Shown in pieces: positions 8,197-18,034 of a DNA stretch of 64,000 nucleotides. Both the position numbers and the translations under genes were made by a program. Every line of letters begins with the position of its first letter. Position 1 is the stretch's first letter. The notes under the pieces were generated by a model that searched no databases, was not told the origin of the DNA, and was given only the letters and a program-made list of their open reading frames with translations. Source of the DNA: UBA6107 sp034430175 (GTDB lineage: Bacteria > Chloroflexota > Anaerolineae > Anaerolineales > Anaerolineaceae); NCBI GenBank assembly GCA_034430175.1, contig DAOUFI010000010.1:25554-89553 (forward strand), written 5' to 3'.

Positions 8197-8373
8197 AAGG
8201 CTTACCTAACCCTTCCCTGACGAGATATATTAAATTTTTAAATATTGCGTTGTGCAGTTAAATTATATACGAAAAGTAAATATATATCACGTTTTACTAA
8301 TAAAAATTACCGAAAAATTTCTCCCTCGCCAAAAATTTACCTTTGAGAAAGATATCATAGGTATAATATATCC
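8197..8373. promoter_or_regulatory. AT-rich divergent intergenic region
   Basis: This gap separates the divergent FHA operon (minus) and rsmG (plus) and is much richer in A+T than its surroundings. On the minus strand a TATAAT lies at 8262-8267 without a convincing -35 box; on the plus strand a TATAAT lies at 8362-8367. No clear operator was seen. Confidence 0.4.
8362..8367 (+). promoter_or_regulatory. -10 box of rsmG, leaderless arrangement
   Basis: A perfect TATAAT ends 6 bases before the GTG start of rsmG at 8374, so transcription would begin at or next to the start codon. No Shine-Dalgarno sequence fits between the two. The best -35 candidate, TTTACC at 8336, has a 20-base spacer and is weak. 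Confidence 0.5.
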
Positions 8374-9087
8374 GTGACAATCGAACTACGAACCTTGGTG
8401 AATGAAAAAATTGGGCTCAACCTTTCTGCGCAGCAGCTCAATGCCTTTGGGATTTATGAAGCTGAATTGCTCAGTTGGAATGAAAAGTTTAACCTAACAG
8501 CCATTCGAGATTTAGATGGTGTTCGGGTGAAGCATTTCCTTGATTCACTTACCTGTCTGGAGGAATTAAGGGTAACCCCTCCAACCCGTCTGATCGACAT
8601 CGGCACCGGCGCTGGGTTTCCCGGTATCCCCCTGAAATTGATCTTTCCAAATATGCAATTGACGCTCGTTGAATCGGTGGGGAAGAAAGCCGGTTTTTGT
8701 AGCCACATTGTTGAGAAGCTGGGACTTTCTCACGTGGAAGTGCTCACTCTGCGTGCTGAAGAAGTGGGACAACTTGCGAAGCATCGCGAAAAGTACGATT
8801 GGGCTGTCGCGCGGGCTGTAGCCGCGTTGCCGATTTTACTTGAGTATCTGCTTCCACTGGTGAAGGTTGGTGGAGCCATTCTGGCACAAAAGGGAGAAAG
8901 TGCACACAGCGAAGCGCAGACCGCCGAAAAAGCCAGTCGAATCCTAGGTGGAAGGCTAAAACATATCACCCCTGTAACCCTACCTGGAGTGGTTGAAGAA
9001 CGTTTTCTCGTCGTCTATGATAAAGTCGCCGCCACTCCAGCGCAATACCCCAGGCGTGTTGGCGTTCCCTCAAAATCACCGCTTTAG
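8374..9087 (+). CDS. rsmG: 16S rRNA (guanine-N7)-methyltransferase RsmG
   Basis: 237 aa with a GTG start. RsmG (GidB) methylates N7 of G527 in 16S rRNA using S-adenosylmethionine. The SAM-binding motif LIDIGTGAGFPGIPLKL, the upstream WNEKFNLTAI segment, and the downstream RAVAALPILLEYLLPLVKVGG and KGE stretches are typical. The length matches the family. It is monocistronic on the plus strand and convergent with recF two bases away. The promoter suggests a leaderless message. Confidence 0.97.
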   Translation: MTIELRTLVNEKIGLNLSAQQLNAFGIYEAELLSWNEKFNLTAIRDLDGVRVKHFLDSLTCLEELRVTPPTRLIDIGTGAGFPGIPLKLIFPNMQLTLVESVGKKAGFCSHIVEKLGLSHVEVLTLRAEEVGQLAKHREKYDWAVARAVAALPILLEYLLPLVKVGGAILAQKGESAHSEAQTAEKASRILGGRLKHITPVTLPGVVEERFLVVYDKVAATPAQYPRRVGVPSKSPL

Positions 9088-9088
9088 G

Positions 9089-10309
9089 TCAATCCGCGTT
9101 ATCGGATTCCAGTCTCTCTATATTTCCTAGCGAAACCTGCCAACGCTCGCACTTCTGAGAAAAGCCACTCGGAAATAGATTCATATCTGTAGTGGTCAAG
9201 ATTGCTTGCTCTGATTTTTCGAGATACTCAAGAAGGTACCCCCGCCGCTGTGCGTCCAATTCAGCCAATGTTTCATCCATTAGCAAGACTGGCCATTCTC
9301 CTGTCACTTGTTTCAACCAATCCACCTCAGCCAACTTAAGAGCCAGGATGGCTGTCCGTACCTGGCCTCGTGAGCCGAAATCTGTGAGGTCGATGCCATT
9401 GCATTGAATCCGCATTTCATCGCGGTGCGGACCGATGGTGGTGACGCCGCGTGCGATCTCTTCACGGCGAACTTCCCCCAACTTTGCCGCAAAACCCTGT
9501 TGGATCTGCGCGATCGTAAATCCGTCGCGTTGGACTGTTGTCTGAATGGGCAACGCAAATTGACCTGTGGGCTCCGGTAATGGGTCATACGAGGGTTGAT
9601 ATAGCAGCCGGATCACCTCGGCTGATCCGCTTAGTTTCTCATGAATGCGAACTGCCAATTGTTCCAGTTGTTTGATCGCCTGGATACGCAGAGAAATAAT
9701 TACTGCCCCTTTGGAAGTAAGAACGTTGTCCCAGAATACCAGCTGTTCTGGATCTCCACCATGTTCATTTAGCTGTTTCAGTAAAGCATTCCGTTGAGTC
9801 AGTGCTTGGTTATAATCCGTCAGAATCTGGCTAAAACCAGGATTCGCCTGGGCGATAGTCAGGTTCAAATAGCGTCGCCTCTCATCCGGGCCCCCTTCGA
9901 GAATGCGTGTCATCTGCGGCAGGAAGATCACCGAACTGAAATGGCCTACCGCCTGGTTAGCATGGATCTTTGCTCCATCGAGCAACACCTCCTTACGCTG
10001 CCGGGTGCCACCATTTCCGTTAAGATCCTGGATTAGGCGTACCTCCAAACGGTGCTGCCGGTCAGCACGTTCATAAGTCGCCACCAGCCTGCCCACTGCC
10101 AGCGATTCTTGCCCAGCTAGAAAATTGATCAACTGACGATCGGTCTGGGCATGGAATGAGCTAAATGTAGAAAGAAAATAGATCGCCTCAAGAAGCGAGG
10201 TCTTTCCCTGAGCATTGGATCCCACCAGCAAAAGAATCCGCCGAGGCATGTCCATGTCCAGGCGGGAAAAGAGACGGAAATTCGTCAGCGACAGGTGGGT
10301 CAGACGCAT
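9089..10309 (-). CDS. recF: DNA replication and repair protein RecF
   Basis: 406 aa SMC-like ATPase that loads RecA at gaps together with RecO and RecR. Walker A is GSNAQGKTS (about residue 31), the signature motif is SRGQVRTAILALKLAE and Walker B is PVLLMDETLAELD; GPHRDEM is the typical RecF segment before the signature. The ATG follows the def stop by one base (TGA-A-ATG), so it is the second gene of a def-recF pair. Its partner recR lies in the same window at 57858. Confidence 0.96.
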   Translation of the reverse strand: MRLTHLSLTNFRLFSRLDMDMPRRILLLVGSNAQGKTSLLEAIYFLSTFSSFHAQTDRQLINFLAGQESLAVGRLVATYERADRQHRLEVRLIQDLNGNGGTRQRKEVLLDGAKIHANQAVGHFSSVIFLPQMTRILEGGPDERRRYLNLTIAQANPGFSQILTDYNQALTQRNALLKQLNEHGGDPEQLVFWDNVLTSKGAVIISLRIQAIKQLEQLAVRIHEKLSGSAEVIRLLYQPSYDPLPEPTGQFALPIQTTVQRDGFTIAQIQQGFAAKLGEVRREEIARGVTTIGPHRDEMRIQCNGIDLTDFGSRGQVRTAILALKLAEVDWLKQVTGEWPVLLMDETLAELDAQRRGYLLEYLEKSEQAILTTTDMNLFPSGFSQKCERWQVSLGNIERLESDNAD

Positions 10310-10310
10310 T

Positions 10311-10817
10311 TCAATCAGCCATCACTTCATCTTCATCGCGCGGCTGCCAGACCTTGTCGGTCAGATCGGTAAAAAGGATCCCATCCAAATGATCGATCTC
10401 GTGCTGGAAAATTCGCGCCATCCAGTCACTGACCTTGATCCGCGTTGGTTTGCCAAAACGGTTCAATCCCTTGACCACGACCGTCTGATGGCGAGATACC
10501 GTTCCCACCAGACCAGGTACAGACAAACAGCCTTCGAGCCCATCGACCATTTCTTCAGAAGCGGATACAATCTCAGGGTTCGCTACAATGTAGAGTCTTT
10601 TTGGAACCGTTTCATCATCGTCATCGCCGTATTCGACAACGATCAGACGTTCTGCAAGTCCCACCTGTGGAGCGGCCAACCCTACACCCGGAGCATCACG
10701 CAGGGTGTCGATCATGTCATCCACGATTTTTTGAAATGACTTGTCAAACTCTGTAATTTTATGTGCCTTCCGGCGCAGAACCGGATCAGGTACAGTCACT
10801 ATTGGTAATACTGCCAT
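10311..10817 (-). CDS. def: Peptide deformylase
   Basis: 168 aa. Removes the N-formyl group from nascent proteins. The three metal/active-site motifs are present: GVGLAAPQVG (motif 1), EGCLSVPG (motif 2, Cys ligand) and QHEIDHLDG (motif 3, HExxH). The C-terminal acidic tail is longer than in minimal type 1 enzymes. Translationally coupled to recF. Confidence 0.97.
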   Translation of the reverse strand: MAVLPIVTVPDPVLRRKAHKITEFDKSFQKIVDDMIDTLRDAPGVGLAAPQVGLAERLIVVEYGDDDDETVPKRLYIVANPEIVSASEEMVDGLEGCLSVPGLVGTVSRHQTVVVKGLNRFGKPTRIKVSDWMARIFQHEIDHLDGILFTDLTDKVWQPRDEDEVMAD

Positions 10818-10855
10818 TTAATGTCCTCTAAAGCAAATTGTGCAACTGCCCAATT

Positions 10856-12520
10856 TTACTCTTTTTTAGCTTTTGTATCCTCTTTTTGGCCACGATTCCC
10901 TTCCTGACGAATGCCATCATATGTCGAAATCCAGTCAACCATCCGTTTTTGTTCCAGTTTACGGACGTGGTCGTTGTACTCGCGTAAATGTTCAAATATC
11001 TCTATCTGGACGTTTGAAGGTTTATAGACATTATCGAAAGTCAATTCCTCGTTGCCAATCTGAATGCGGACTGTTCCAAAATTTAGGAGTAGACTGATGA
11101 TCCCTTTTCTGGAATACTCAACCGTTTGAATATTTTTTACCGGAGCCGAACGTTTTTCTTCGCTCCCGAGTGGACGGCGGTTGATATCCACCAATTGATC
11201 ACCGCTGATGATGTAAATATCATTGCGCCAATCCATATATTGATATAACCACCAGGACCATCCAAACAAGGTGAGGACTATCGCTCCCACATAGATTAAA
11301 TTGGCGTTGGTATCAAAAACTCCAATGAATCGTAACCATGCCGTGATGAGTATCACTAGCAGGAAACAAAAAGGCATGACAGTTTTCTTGAGTAAAATCC
11401 ACCAGTGGGTTCGAAAGATGATTGCTCCATCCTTTTCGGTCCGCAAGCCGAAGAAACTGGCTACCAGGTCTGAAAATGACCCCGTGTAATAATTCGAAAC
11501 GAACTGCTGAACTGATTGAGGCGCAACTGATTGCGCAGTCCATACCGCTTCCGGCGCGATTCTCTGCTGCAGCATCGATTTCATGCTGGACTGTTCTTCG
11601 CGCCTTTGCTCGGCTTGCAGACTCTTGCGCCTGTTTTCGAGAAGCGCCAGGATCAAGTCCGGATTCGGGAGTTGACTTAGCCTAAGATCACCAGTATATG
11701 CCCTGGCGGTTACGGCTCCAAACCCCAGTATCCTGCCAAAGAAGGTTGAGTCCATACCTGTGGAGAGAATTGCCGTCATCGGCGTCTCTGAACGACTGTC
11801 GAACACGCCGATTACCAGACGTTGCATTAACACACGGTCTTTCGTGAGGATGAAATAATCATTTGTCCATTCAAGTACTGCCCAAAAAGCAATTAAACCG
11901 CCAAGAACCAAGACGATCACTGCGAGGATCAGCCAAAGAAAAGAACCAAACTTGGCAGTGAATGAGACCGATAGAAGACCAGTAAAAGCAGCCAGGGTTA
12001 TCAATATGATTGGAACCAATCGTATCCAAAGAAAGAACCGGTGGCGTCTGGTGATTAAATAGATTGTTTCAGTGTATTGGTGCCAGGGAAGGTTCAGTTT
12101 TAGTTGTAACTGATAAGAATCAGAGAAAAGTCGGAAAACCCGATCGAGCGTGGGAGAAATCTCTCTTACCGCTGGAAAATTTACACGGCGAAGTCTGATT
12201 ACAATGGCTCGATTTCTTGTCTGCGCGCTGGTCTGGAATCTGTGAAATCCAGTTAGGCTATCTTCACCGAAATGGTCGCCGGCTTTCAGAATCGCCAGGG
12301 TCTTCTTCCCCTCTTTCGTTCTCCGGGTGATCTCCACCGTTCCGACAAGAATAAAGTAAAGAGCATCTGCTTCTTGTTCTTGTTCGAAGATACGTGTGTC
12401 TGACGAAAATGTGATTTTATCGAGATAAGTAACAACCTGATCCAGAACCATTTGATCAAGATCGCTAAAGGGGAAAACCCCTTGTAGTAATTGAAGAATA
12501 GAGGGGGGATTATCCGACAT
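10856..12520 (-). CDS. Cyclic-nucleotide-binding domain protein with two membrane/PH-like modules
   Basis: 554 aa. Residues 20-135 form a cNMP-binding beta-roll (IFEQEQEADALYFILVGTVEI ... GDHFGEDSLTG); the phosphate-binding segment is imperfect, so ligand binding is unsure. Two repeats follow, each with a pair of membrane helices and a bacterial-PH-like (YdbS/bPH2-type) domain: helices near 165-215 followed by FILTKDRVLMQRLVIGVFDSR, and helices near 375-425 followed by IYIISGDQLVDINRRPLG. I infer a membrane-associated sensor. It is transcribed alone toward def. Confidence 0.85.
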   Translation of the reverse strand: MSDNPPSILQLLQGVFPFSDLDQMVLDQVVTYLDKITFSSDTRIFEQEQEADALYFILVGTVEITRRTKEGKKTLAILKAGDHFGEDSLTGFHRFQTSAQTRNRAIVIRLRRVNFPAVREISPTLDRVFRLFSDSYQLQLKLNLPWHQYTETIYLITRRHRFFLWIRLVPIILITLAAFTGLLSVSFTAKFGSFLWLILAVIVLVLGGLIAFWAVLEWTNDYFILTKDRVLMQRLVIGVFDSRSETPMTAILSTGMDSTFFGRILGFGAVTARAYTGDLRLSQLPNPDLILALLENRRKSLQAEQRREEQSSMKSMLQQRIAPEAVWTAQSVAPQSVQQFVSNYYTGSFSDLVASFFGLRTEKDGAIIFRTHWWILLKKTVMPFCFLLVILITAWLRFIGVFDTNANLIYVGAIVLTLFGWSWWLYQYMDWRNDIYIISGDQLVDINRRPLGSEEKRSAPVKNIQTVEYSRKGIISLLLNFGTVRIQIGNEELTFDNVYKPSNVQIEIFEHLREYNDHVRKLEQKRMVDWISTYDGIRQEGNRGQKEDTKAKKE

Positions 12521-12629
12521 GCTTTAAGTATATCCAATCCTTCTGAAAATACACCCAATTTTTTCTCTACTTAACAGCTTGAATTATTCTGGTAAAATCG
12601 TAAATGGCATTCCTTGCCAGGAGTTATTT

Positions 12630-14117
12630 ATGGTTCGCGTAAAGAATTTTTCACTGCTTCGCTGGATCTCACTCGCATCACTCACCGCAGCAGTGCTATT
12701 ACTGGTAATTGAATTGGTTTCCTTCAGCCGGATGCGTTCCGGCTTTGCCATCGGTACAGAAATCGCTGGAGTACCTGTTGGAGGTTTGAGCCTGGATGAA
12801 GCTGCGGAAAGGTTAACCCAGGCTTATTCGATGCCGGTTGAACTGCATTATGGTTCAGCTGTGATCCAAGTAAAGCCGGCCGCTCTTGGCTTCGAATTGA
12901 ACTTAACCGCTATGGTGACCGCCGCTGATCAACAACGCGTGTCAACACCTTTTTGGAGTTCCTTTTTCAATTACCTGTTCAATAAAATGCCTTCTTCAGA
13001 AACAGTTCCTTTGGTTGCAACCATTGATGAAACAACATTGAGAGAATACCTTGTAAATGAAATCGCGGCTCGCTACGATCAGCCTGCGGGAACCTACCAA
13101 CCTGTTCCAGGTAGCATTAATTTTGAAGCTGGAGCTTCAGGAACAGAATTAAATATTAACCGTTCGATTGAACTTGTGAAGATTGCCCTGCAATCTCCAT
13201 CCACACGCGTGGTTAACCTTTCGGTTGACCAGGTTGCCTCCGCCAAACCATCTTTGACGAATCTTAAGATTTTGTTGCAGCAGATCATCGATGTCTCAGG
13301 ATACACCGGCATTACTGAAATTTACCTGATGGATCTACAAACCGGTGAGGAAATGCAGCTTGCTTACCAGCAAGGAACAGTTCTTGAACCAAACATCGCT
13401 TTTTCTGCGGCGAGCACAATCAAAATCCCCATCATGATCAGTGTCTACGCGCATTCGTCCAAACCATTATCTGCAGACGCCACCAAATTGATCGAAGACA
13501 TGATTGAAAAATCAGAGAACGACGCTTCAGATACTTTAATGAAGTTATTTCTCGATCCCAATCTCGCCCCCAGAGAGGTTTCCAACGATATCTTCTCCCT
13601 CGGTTATTCAAACACCTTCCTTGGCGGTTTTTTTGCGCTTGGCTCCCCTTTGATCTACTCACCCAAGACACCAGCCAATTCGAGGACGGACGTCAATACC
13701 GATCCCGACCGGTACAGCCAGACCACCCCCGCTGAGATTGGAAGCATGTTGGCAGACATTTATCAATGCGCGCAAACAGGCGGCGGTGCGCTCGCGGCTG
13801 TGTTCCCGGGCAAGATCAGTCAGGTGGATTGCCAGATGATGATCCTGTATCTTTCCAGGAACGATCAACCCAGCCTACTTCGAGAAGGATTGCCCAACGG
13901 TACCCAAATCGCTCATAAGCATGGTTGGATTCAAGACCCCACCGACGGATACACCCATAATTACAGTGATGCCGCGATCATCTATACTCCCGGTGGAAAT
14001 TACGTTTTAACAGTCTACCAATACAATGAACAACAAATCCTTTACGATGATGCTAATTTGCTGTTCGCGAATATCTCAAGGGCAGTCTACAACTATTACA
14101 ATCTCGCATATCAATAG
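12630..14117 (+). CDS. Membrane-anchored serine beta-lactamase-fold protein with VanW/YoaR-type N-terminal domain
   Basis: About 495 aa from the ATG at 12630, preceded by AGGAG at 12619-12623; a TTG at 12579 is less likely. One N-terminal membrane helix anchors the protein outside the cell. Residues about 45-150 match the peptidoglycan-binding-like PG_binding_4 domain (IAGVPVGGLSLDEA). The C-terminal part is a class A beta-lactamase fold: Ser-x-x-Lys as STIK (about residue 260), an SEND motif in place of SDN, and HKHG in place of KTG. It could be a penicillin-interacting enzyme or cell-wall hydrolase; resistance cannot be inferred. Confidence 0.9.
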   Translation: MVRVKNFSLLRWISLASLTAAVLLLVIELVSFSRMRSGFAIGTEIAGVPVGGLSLDEAAERLTQAYSMPVELHYGSAVIQVKPAALGFELNLTAMVTAADQQRVSTPFWSSFFNYLFNKMPSSETVPLVATIDETTLREYLVNEIAARYDQPAGTYQPVPGSINFEAGASGTELNINRSIELVKIALQSPSTRVVNLSVDQVASAKPSLTNLKILLQQIIDVSGYTGITEIYLMDLQTGEEMQLAYQQGTVLEPNIAFSAASTIKIPIMISVYAHSSKPLSADATKLIEDMIEKSENDASDTLMKLFLDPNLAPREVSNDIFSLGYSNTFLGGFFALGSPLIYSPKTPANSRTDVNTDPDRYSQTTPAEIGSMLADIYQCAQTGGGALAAVFPGKISQVDCQMMILYLSRNDQPSLLREGLPNGTQIAHKHGWIQDPTDGYTHNYSDAAIIYTPGGNYVLTVYQYNEQQILYDDANLLFANISRAVYNYYNLAYQ

Positions 14118-14121
14118 ACTA

Positions 14122-14148
14122 AAGCTGCCTACGGGCAGCTTTTCCTTT
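14122..14148 (+). terminator. Rho-independent terminator of the beta-lactamase-fold gene
   Basis: AAGCTGCC and GGCAGCTT form a perfect 8-bp stem with a 4-base loop, followed by a T-rich tract, just after the stop at 14117. Confidence 0.85.
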
Positions 14149-14185
14149 TAACAATGGGGCAATACCGGCACGCCAGAAAAGAATC

Positions 14186-14214
14186 TTGCAGCTTTTTTAG
14201 GTTTCAAGTATAGT
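14186..14214 (+). promoter_or_regulatory. Promoter of the Agl23-NHL gene
   Basis: TTGCAG at 14186-14191 and TATAGT at 14209-14214 are separated by 17 bases; the start codon follows 40 bases later. Confidence 0.65.
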
Positions 14215-14254
14215 CAACTATTGCCATTCACGCAGCAAAGGATAACACATAACT

Positions 14255-17200
14255 ATGGAAAATTCGCAAACCATCGAAAAACCCACCTCATGGCTGGACA
14301 AACCGGTATTTTCGATCTTTCCCAATTTTAAACGCGAACATCTCATCGCCGTGATCATCTTGTTAATCGCAATCGTAAGCCGTTTCTACAACGTTGGCGA
14401 AAGAGACATGGACCATGATGAGGTCAATCATGTAGTTCCTTCTTACGAACTGTACATGGGGAACGGCTACGTACACGACCCGATCACGCATGGACCCATG
14501 CAATTCCACCTGGTGGCAGCAACTTATTTTCTGTTTGGTGACAGCGATTTTGCCTCACGTGTGCCGAGCGCCGTTTTCGGCGTGATGACCGTGGCACTGG
14601 TGTTGTTTGCCTTCAAACGCTACCTGGGCAGGATCGGCACGTTGCTGGCTGGTCTTTTCGTGACCATCTCGCCATATATGCTGTTTTACCAACGTTACAC
14701 CCGAAATGAATCCTTTGTGGCTTTCTTTGGTATCTTGATGATCTTTTTGATCTTGCGGTATCTCGAAAATGGGAACAAATCCTTGTTGTTCCTTTTCGCG
14801 GCTATCCTCTCTTTGCAATTTTGCACAAAAGAGACAGCTTACATATATACAGCTACCGCCCTGATCTTTATTGCCGTACTTGCGTACAATGATCTGCAAA
14901 AAAAAGAATGGCGAAAACCACTCCATAAGTTGAGCTTTTCTGTGGCGACTCTTTCCGCCTTCCTGTTTGGCGCGATCGCGCTAATCGCCATGATCATGGA
15001 AAGCAAAGCCAGTTCGACAACATCGCCATTCAAAAGTGAATTCTTCCAGAACCTTCTTCCGGTTTACCATACAGCGCTCTTGATCGGAATTGGATTGTTC
15101 GCTGCCGCCGCAGCACTGATCGTCGTTTTCGTAGTGCTCGGTCAAGGATGGAACGAGATCAAGAAGATGCGTTCCTTCGATCTTTTGATCCTTACCATCA
15201 CTCTGATCCTTCCCCTTCTTACTGCCTTCCCAGTCAAATTGCTTGGCTGGGATCCACTGGATTATTCCACCCAGGGACTTATTCACACGGGAATCATCCT
15301 TGTGGTGATGACAATCTTTGCCGTCGTGATCGGTTGCTTATGGAATCCATCGTTATGGCTGACGAGCGCGGGCATTTTCTACGCGATTTTCACCGTGCTC
15401 TACACAACCTTCTTTACCAATGGTCAGGGATTCTTCACGGGGATCGTAGGTTCGTTGGGTTACTGGCTGGTACAGCAGGGAGTAAACCGGGGTACCCAGC
15501 CCTGGTATTATTACGCTTTCCTGCAGATTCCGATGTATGAATACCTGCCCGCTTTGGGAACGATCCTGGCGGCAATTTACGGCGCTACCCATAAGCTCTT
15601 CTCCACCCGAACGGATGCCTCACCCTTCCAACAGAAAATTGCGAGAGAAGAAGAACCGGTTAAAGATGCAACTGAATTTGAAGATGAAACCGAAATTGAG
15701 GTTCATCCGGAAGAAAGCCAATGGTCTGAAACACCCGCCAAATTACCTGTGCTAGCCCTATTGGTTTACTGGTCAGTGATCAGCCTGATCGCTTATAGTG
15801 TCGCCGGCGAGAAGATGCCATGGTTGACCGTACACATCAATATGCCCATGATCCTGGCTGCTGGATGGGGAATCGGCTACCTGATCGAATCTGTTCCCTG
15901 GAAAAGAATGCCTGGCGCAAAGGGATACCTGGCGATCCCCCTCTTGTTGATCTTTGTTTATAGTGTGGCAATGGCAGTGGGTGGTCTTGCTGGAGTGATA
16001 AAACCCTTCTCCGGTACTGAGATAAGCCAATTGAATGTCACCCTAAATTTCATCTTTGCTGTAATTGGCGCCGCGGCAAGTGCCTGGGGAGTCAGCCAGC
16101 TGCTCAAAGGCTGGAATTTCAACAACTTTGCCAAGTTGACTATGGTGGTCTTCTTTGGCATACTGGCAGTGCTCACCGCGCGCTCAGCCTATCAGGCGAA
16201 TTTCATCAACTATAACAATTCGAAAGAATTCCTGGTCTACGCTCACGGTGCCGCCGGCCCAAAAGAAATTCTCGCCCAGGTTGAAGAGATCTCCAAACGC
16301 ACCACCGGTGGGAAGAATATCAAGGTAGCATATATTGGAGACGCGTTGTATCCGTACTGGTGGTATTTCCGCGATTACCCCAATCGCACTTGGCTCAATG
16401 ACAACATCAACCGTGACCTGGTCAACTATCCGCTTGTGATCAGCGATGATTCAAACTTATCCAAGGTTCAGTCCATTTTGGGAGATAACTATTACCAGTT
16501 CAAATACACCCGGTTGTGGTGGCCCATGATGGATTACATGAACCTCACCTGGGATGAAGTATGGAATGGAATCAAGAATCCTCAGATGGTTGAGGCAATC
16601 TTCAATATCTGGTTCAACAAGGACTACACACTTTACGCGCAGGTGACCAATAATCAAAACCTGACGCTTGAAACCTGGCAGCCTGCTGCGAGCATCTACT
16701 TCTTTATCCGTAAAGATATCACCAGCCAAATTTGGGAATACGGTATTCCATCCACCGCTTCGCCCACTGTCGTGACCGATCCGTATCAGGGTAAGTATTC
16801 CGATCTGCTGGCTGACCAGTTCTTTGGTGAAAGCGGCAGCAGTTTTGGACAATTGAACACGGCTCACGGAATTGCCATTGCTCCGAATGGGTATATCTAT
16901 ATCGCCGATTCAGGTAACAATCGCATCGAGTACTTCACCAAAACGGGTTCTTACCTGGGTTCTTGGGGCACCTTCGGCGCTTCAACTGACAATACGACCC
17001 AAGCGCCAAGCGGGACATTTAATGAACCCTGGGGAGTCGCGGTTGGTCCCGATGGTTCTGTCTATGTGGCAGATACCTGGAACAACCGAATTCAAAAATT
17101 CAGCGCCACTGGTGTTTTCATCACCATGTGGGGATCAGGTGGACTGGGGAACACGCCATTTGAATTCTACGGTCCGCGCGGAATCGCAGTGGATGCCAAC

Positions 17201-18010
17201 GGTCGGGTGTATGTCACCGACACAGGCAATAAACGCGTGGTGATCTTCGACCAGGATGGCAACTATATCGCCCAGATCGGTTCCGCAGGGATGGATGATG
17301 GTCAATTCGATGAACCCGTTGGCCTTGCCGTAGATTCCAATGGTCTGGTCTACGTGGCCGATACATGGAACTACCGCATCCAGGTATTCGCGCCGGATGT
17401 TGAAGGTACATCATATAACTTCCTGCGAAGCTGGACGGTGGACGGCTGGGGTTCGCAATCTGCCCAAAACAAACCCTTCCTGACGCTCGATGCTGCGGGC
17501 AACGTTTACGTCACTGACCCGGACAATTACCGCATCATCCAATATGATATCCTCGGCAACGTCGTTCAGGTTTGGGGATCCTATTCGACTGGGATCGATG
17601 GCTTCGGTATGCCGGTGGGAATCACAGCGGATGCTGAAGGACACGTTTGGGTGGTGGATGCGATTAACAACCGCGTGCTTCGCTTCGTTCCCAATGTCTC
17701 TGCAGCAGCCAATACTCCTGTGACCAGCCTTCCAGCTTTCCCCAAAGCGCTGGTCGCGTTGAATTTCAACCCGGCAACGAATCAATTAATGGACGCGCTC
17801 GGGCAGGCATACTACACTCTTGACATCACCAGAGGCATCTGGGTGCCGATCATCCCAGATGCGATCGCAGCTACTCTACCCGAAGGCGCCAACGAAGTAG
17901 TTGACGAGCTGGGCATATGGTATATCAAAGACGCCAATGGAATGGAAATTTATCAATGGAACCAGGGAGCGTTATTATGGGTGGTGGTCACCCCTGAGCC
18001 AACCAACTAG
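14255..18010 (+). CDS. Agl23-like GT39-family membrane glycosyltransferase fused to an NHL beta-propeller
   Basis: 1251 aa. The N-terminal 650 residues hold many membrane helices of the PMT/GT-C fold; the first loop has the expected acidic motif (RDMDHDEVNH), and PITHGPMQFHLVA and YTRNESFVAF are typical of the flippase-associated Agl23 family. The enzyme would transfer sugar from a polyprenyl-phosphate donor on the outer face. Residues about 855-1145 contain six NHL repeats (for example GPDGSVYVADTWNNRIQKF), enough for a six-bladed propeller probably on the outer side, followed by a short tail. A cytoplasmic acidic loop (about 465-490) interrupts the membrane part. Monocistronic, with its own promoter and terminator. 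Confidence 0.88.
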   Translation: MENSQTIEKPTSWLDKPVFSIFPNFKREHLIAVIILLIAIVSRFYNVGERDMDHDEVNHVVPSYELYMGNGYVHDPITHGPMQFHLVAATYFLFGDSDFASRVPSAVFGVMTVALVLFAFKRYLGRIGTLLAGLFVTISPYMLFYQRYTRNESFVAFFGILMIFLILRYLENGNKSLLFLFAAILSLQFCTKETAYIYTATALIFIAVLAYNDLQKKEWRKPLHKLSFSVATLSAFLFGAIALIAMIMESKASSTTSPFKSEFFQNLLPVYHTALLIGIGLFAAAAALIVVFVVLGQGWNEIKKMRSFDLLILTITLILPLLTAFPVKLLGWDPLDYSTQGLIHTGIILVVMTIFAVVIGCLWNPSLWLTSAGIFYAIFTVLYTTFFTNGQGFFTGIVGSLGYWLVQQGVNRGTQPWYYYAFLQIPMYEYLPALGTILAAIYGATHKLFSTRTDASPFQQKIAREEEPVKDATEFEDETEIEVHPEESQWSETPAKLPVLALLVYWSVISLIAYSVAGEKMPWLTVHINMPMILAAGWGIGYLIESVPWKRMPGAKGYLAIPLLLIFVYSVAMAVGGLAGVIKPFSGTEISQLNVTLNFIFAVIGAAASAWGVSQLLKGWNFNNFAKLTMVVFFGILAVLTARSAYQANFINYNNSKEFLVYAHGAAGPKEILAQVEEISKRTTGGKNIKVAYIGDALYPYWWYFRDYPNRTWLNDNINRDLVNYPLVISDDSNLSKVQSILGDNYYQFKYTRLWWPMMDYMNLTWDEVWNGIKNPQMVEAIFNIWFNKDYTLYAQVTNNQNLTLETWQPAASIYFFIRKDITSQIWEYGIPSTASPTVVTDPYQGKYSDLLADQFFGESGSSFGQLNTAHGIAIAPNGYIYIADSGNNRIEYFTKTGSYLGSWGTFGASTDNTTQAPSGTFNEPWGVAVGPDGSVYVADTWNNRIQKFSATGVFITMWGSGGLGNTPFEFYGPRGIAVDANGRVYVTDTGNKRVVIFDQDGNYIAQIGSAGMDDGQFDEPVGLAVDSNGLVYVADTWNYRIQVFAPDVEGTSYNFLRSWTVDGWGSQSAQNKPFLTLDAAGNVYVTDPDNYRIIQYDILGNVVQVWGSYSTGIDGFGMPVGITADAEGHVWVVDAINNRVLRFVPNVSAAANTPVTSLPAFPKALVALNFNPATNQLMDALGQAYYTLDITRGIWVPIIPDAIAATLPEGANEVVDELGIWYIKDANGMEIYQWNQGALLWVVVTPEPTN

Positions 18011-18034
18011 AAGTAAAATTTCGATTCAACAAGC

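Noticed and set aside
12630..14117. Antibiotic-resistance beta-lactamase
   Set aside because: Motifs are altered (SEND, HKHG), the protein is membrane-anchored and fused to a PG_binding_4-type domain; resistance is not supported.
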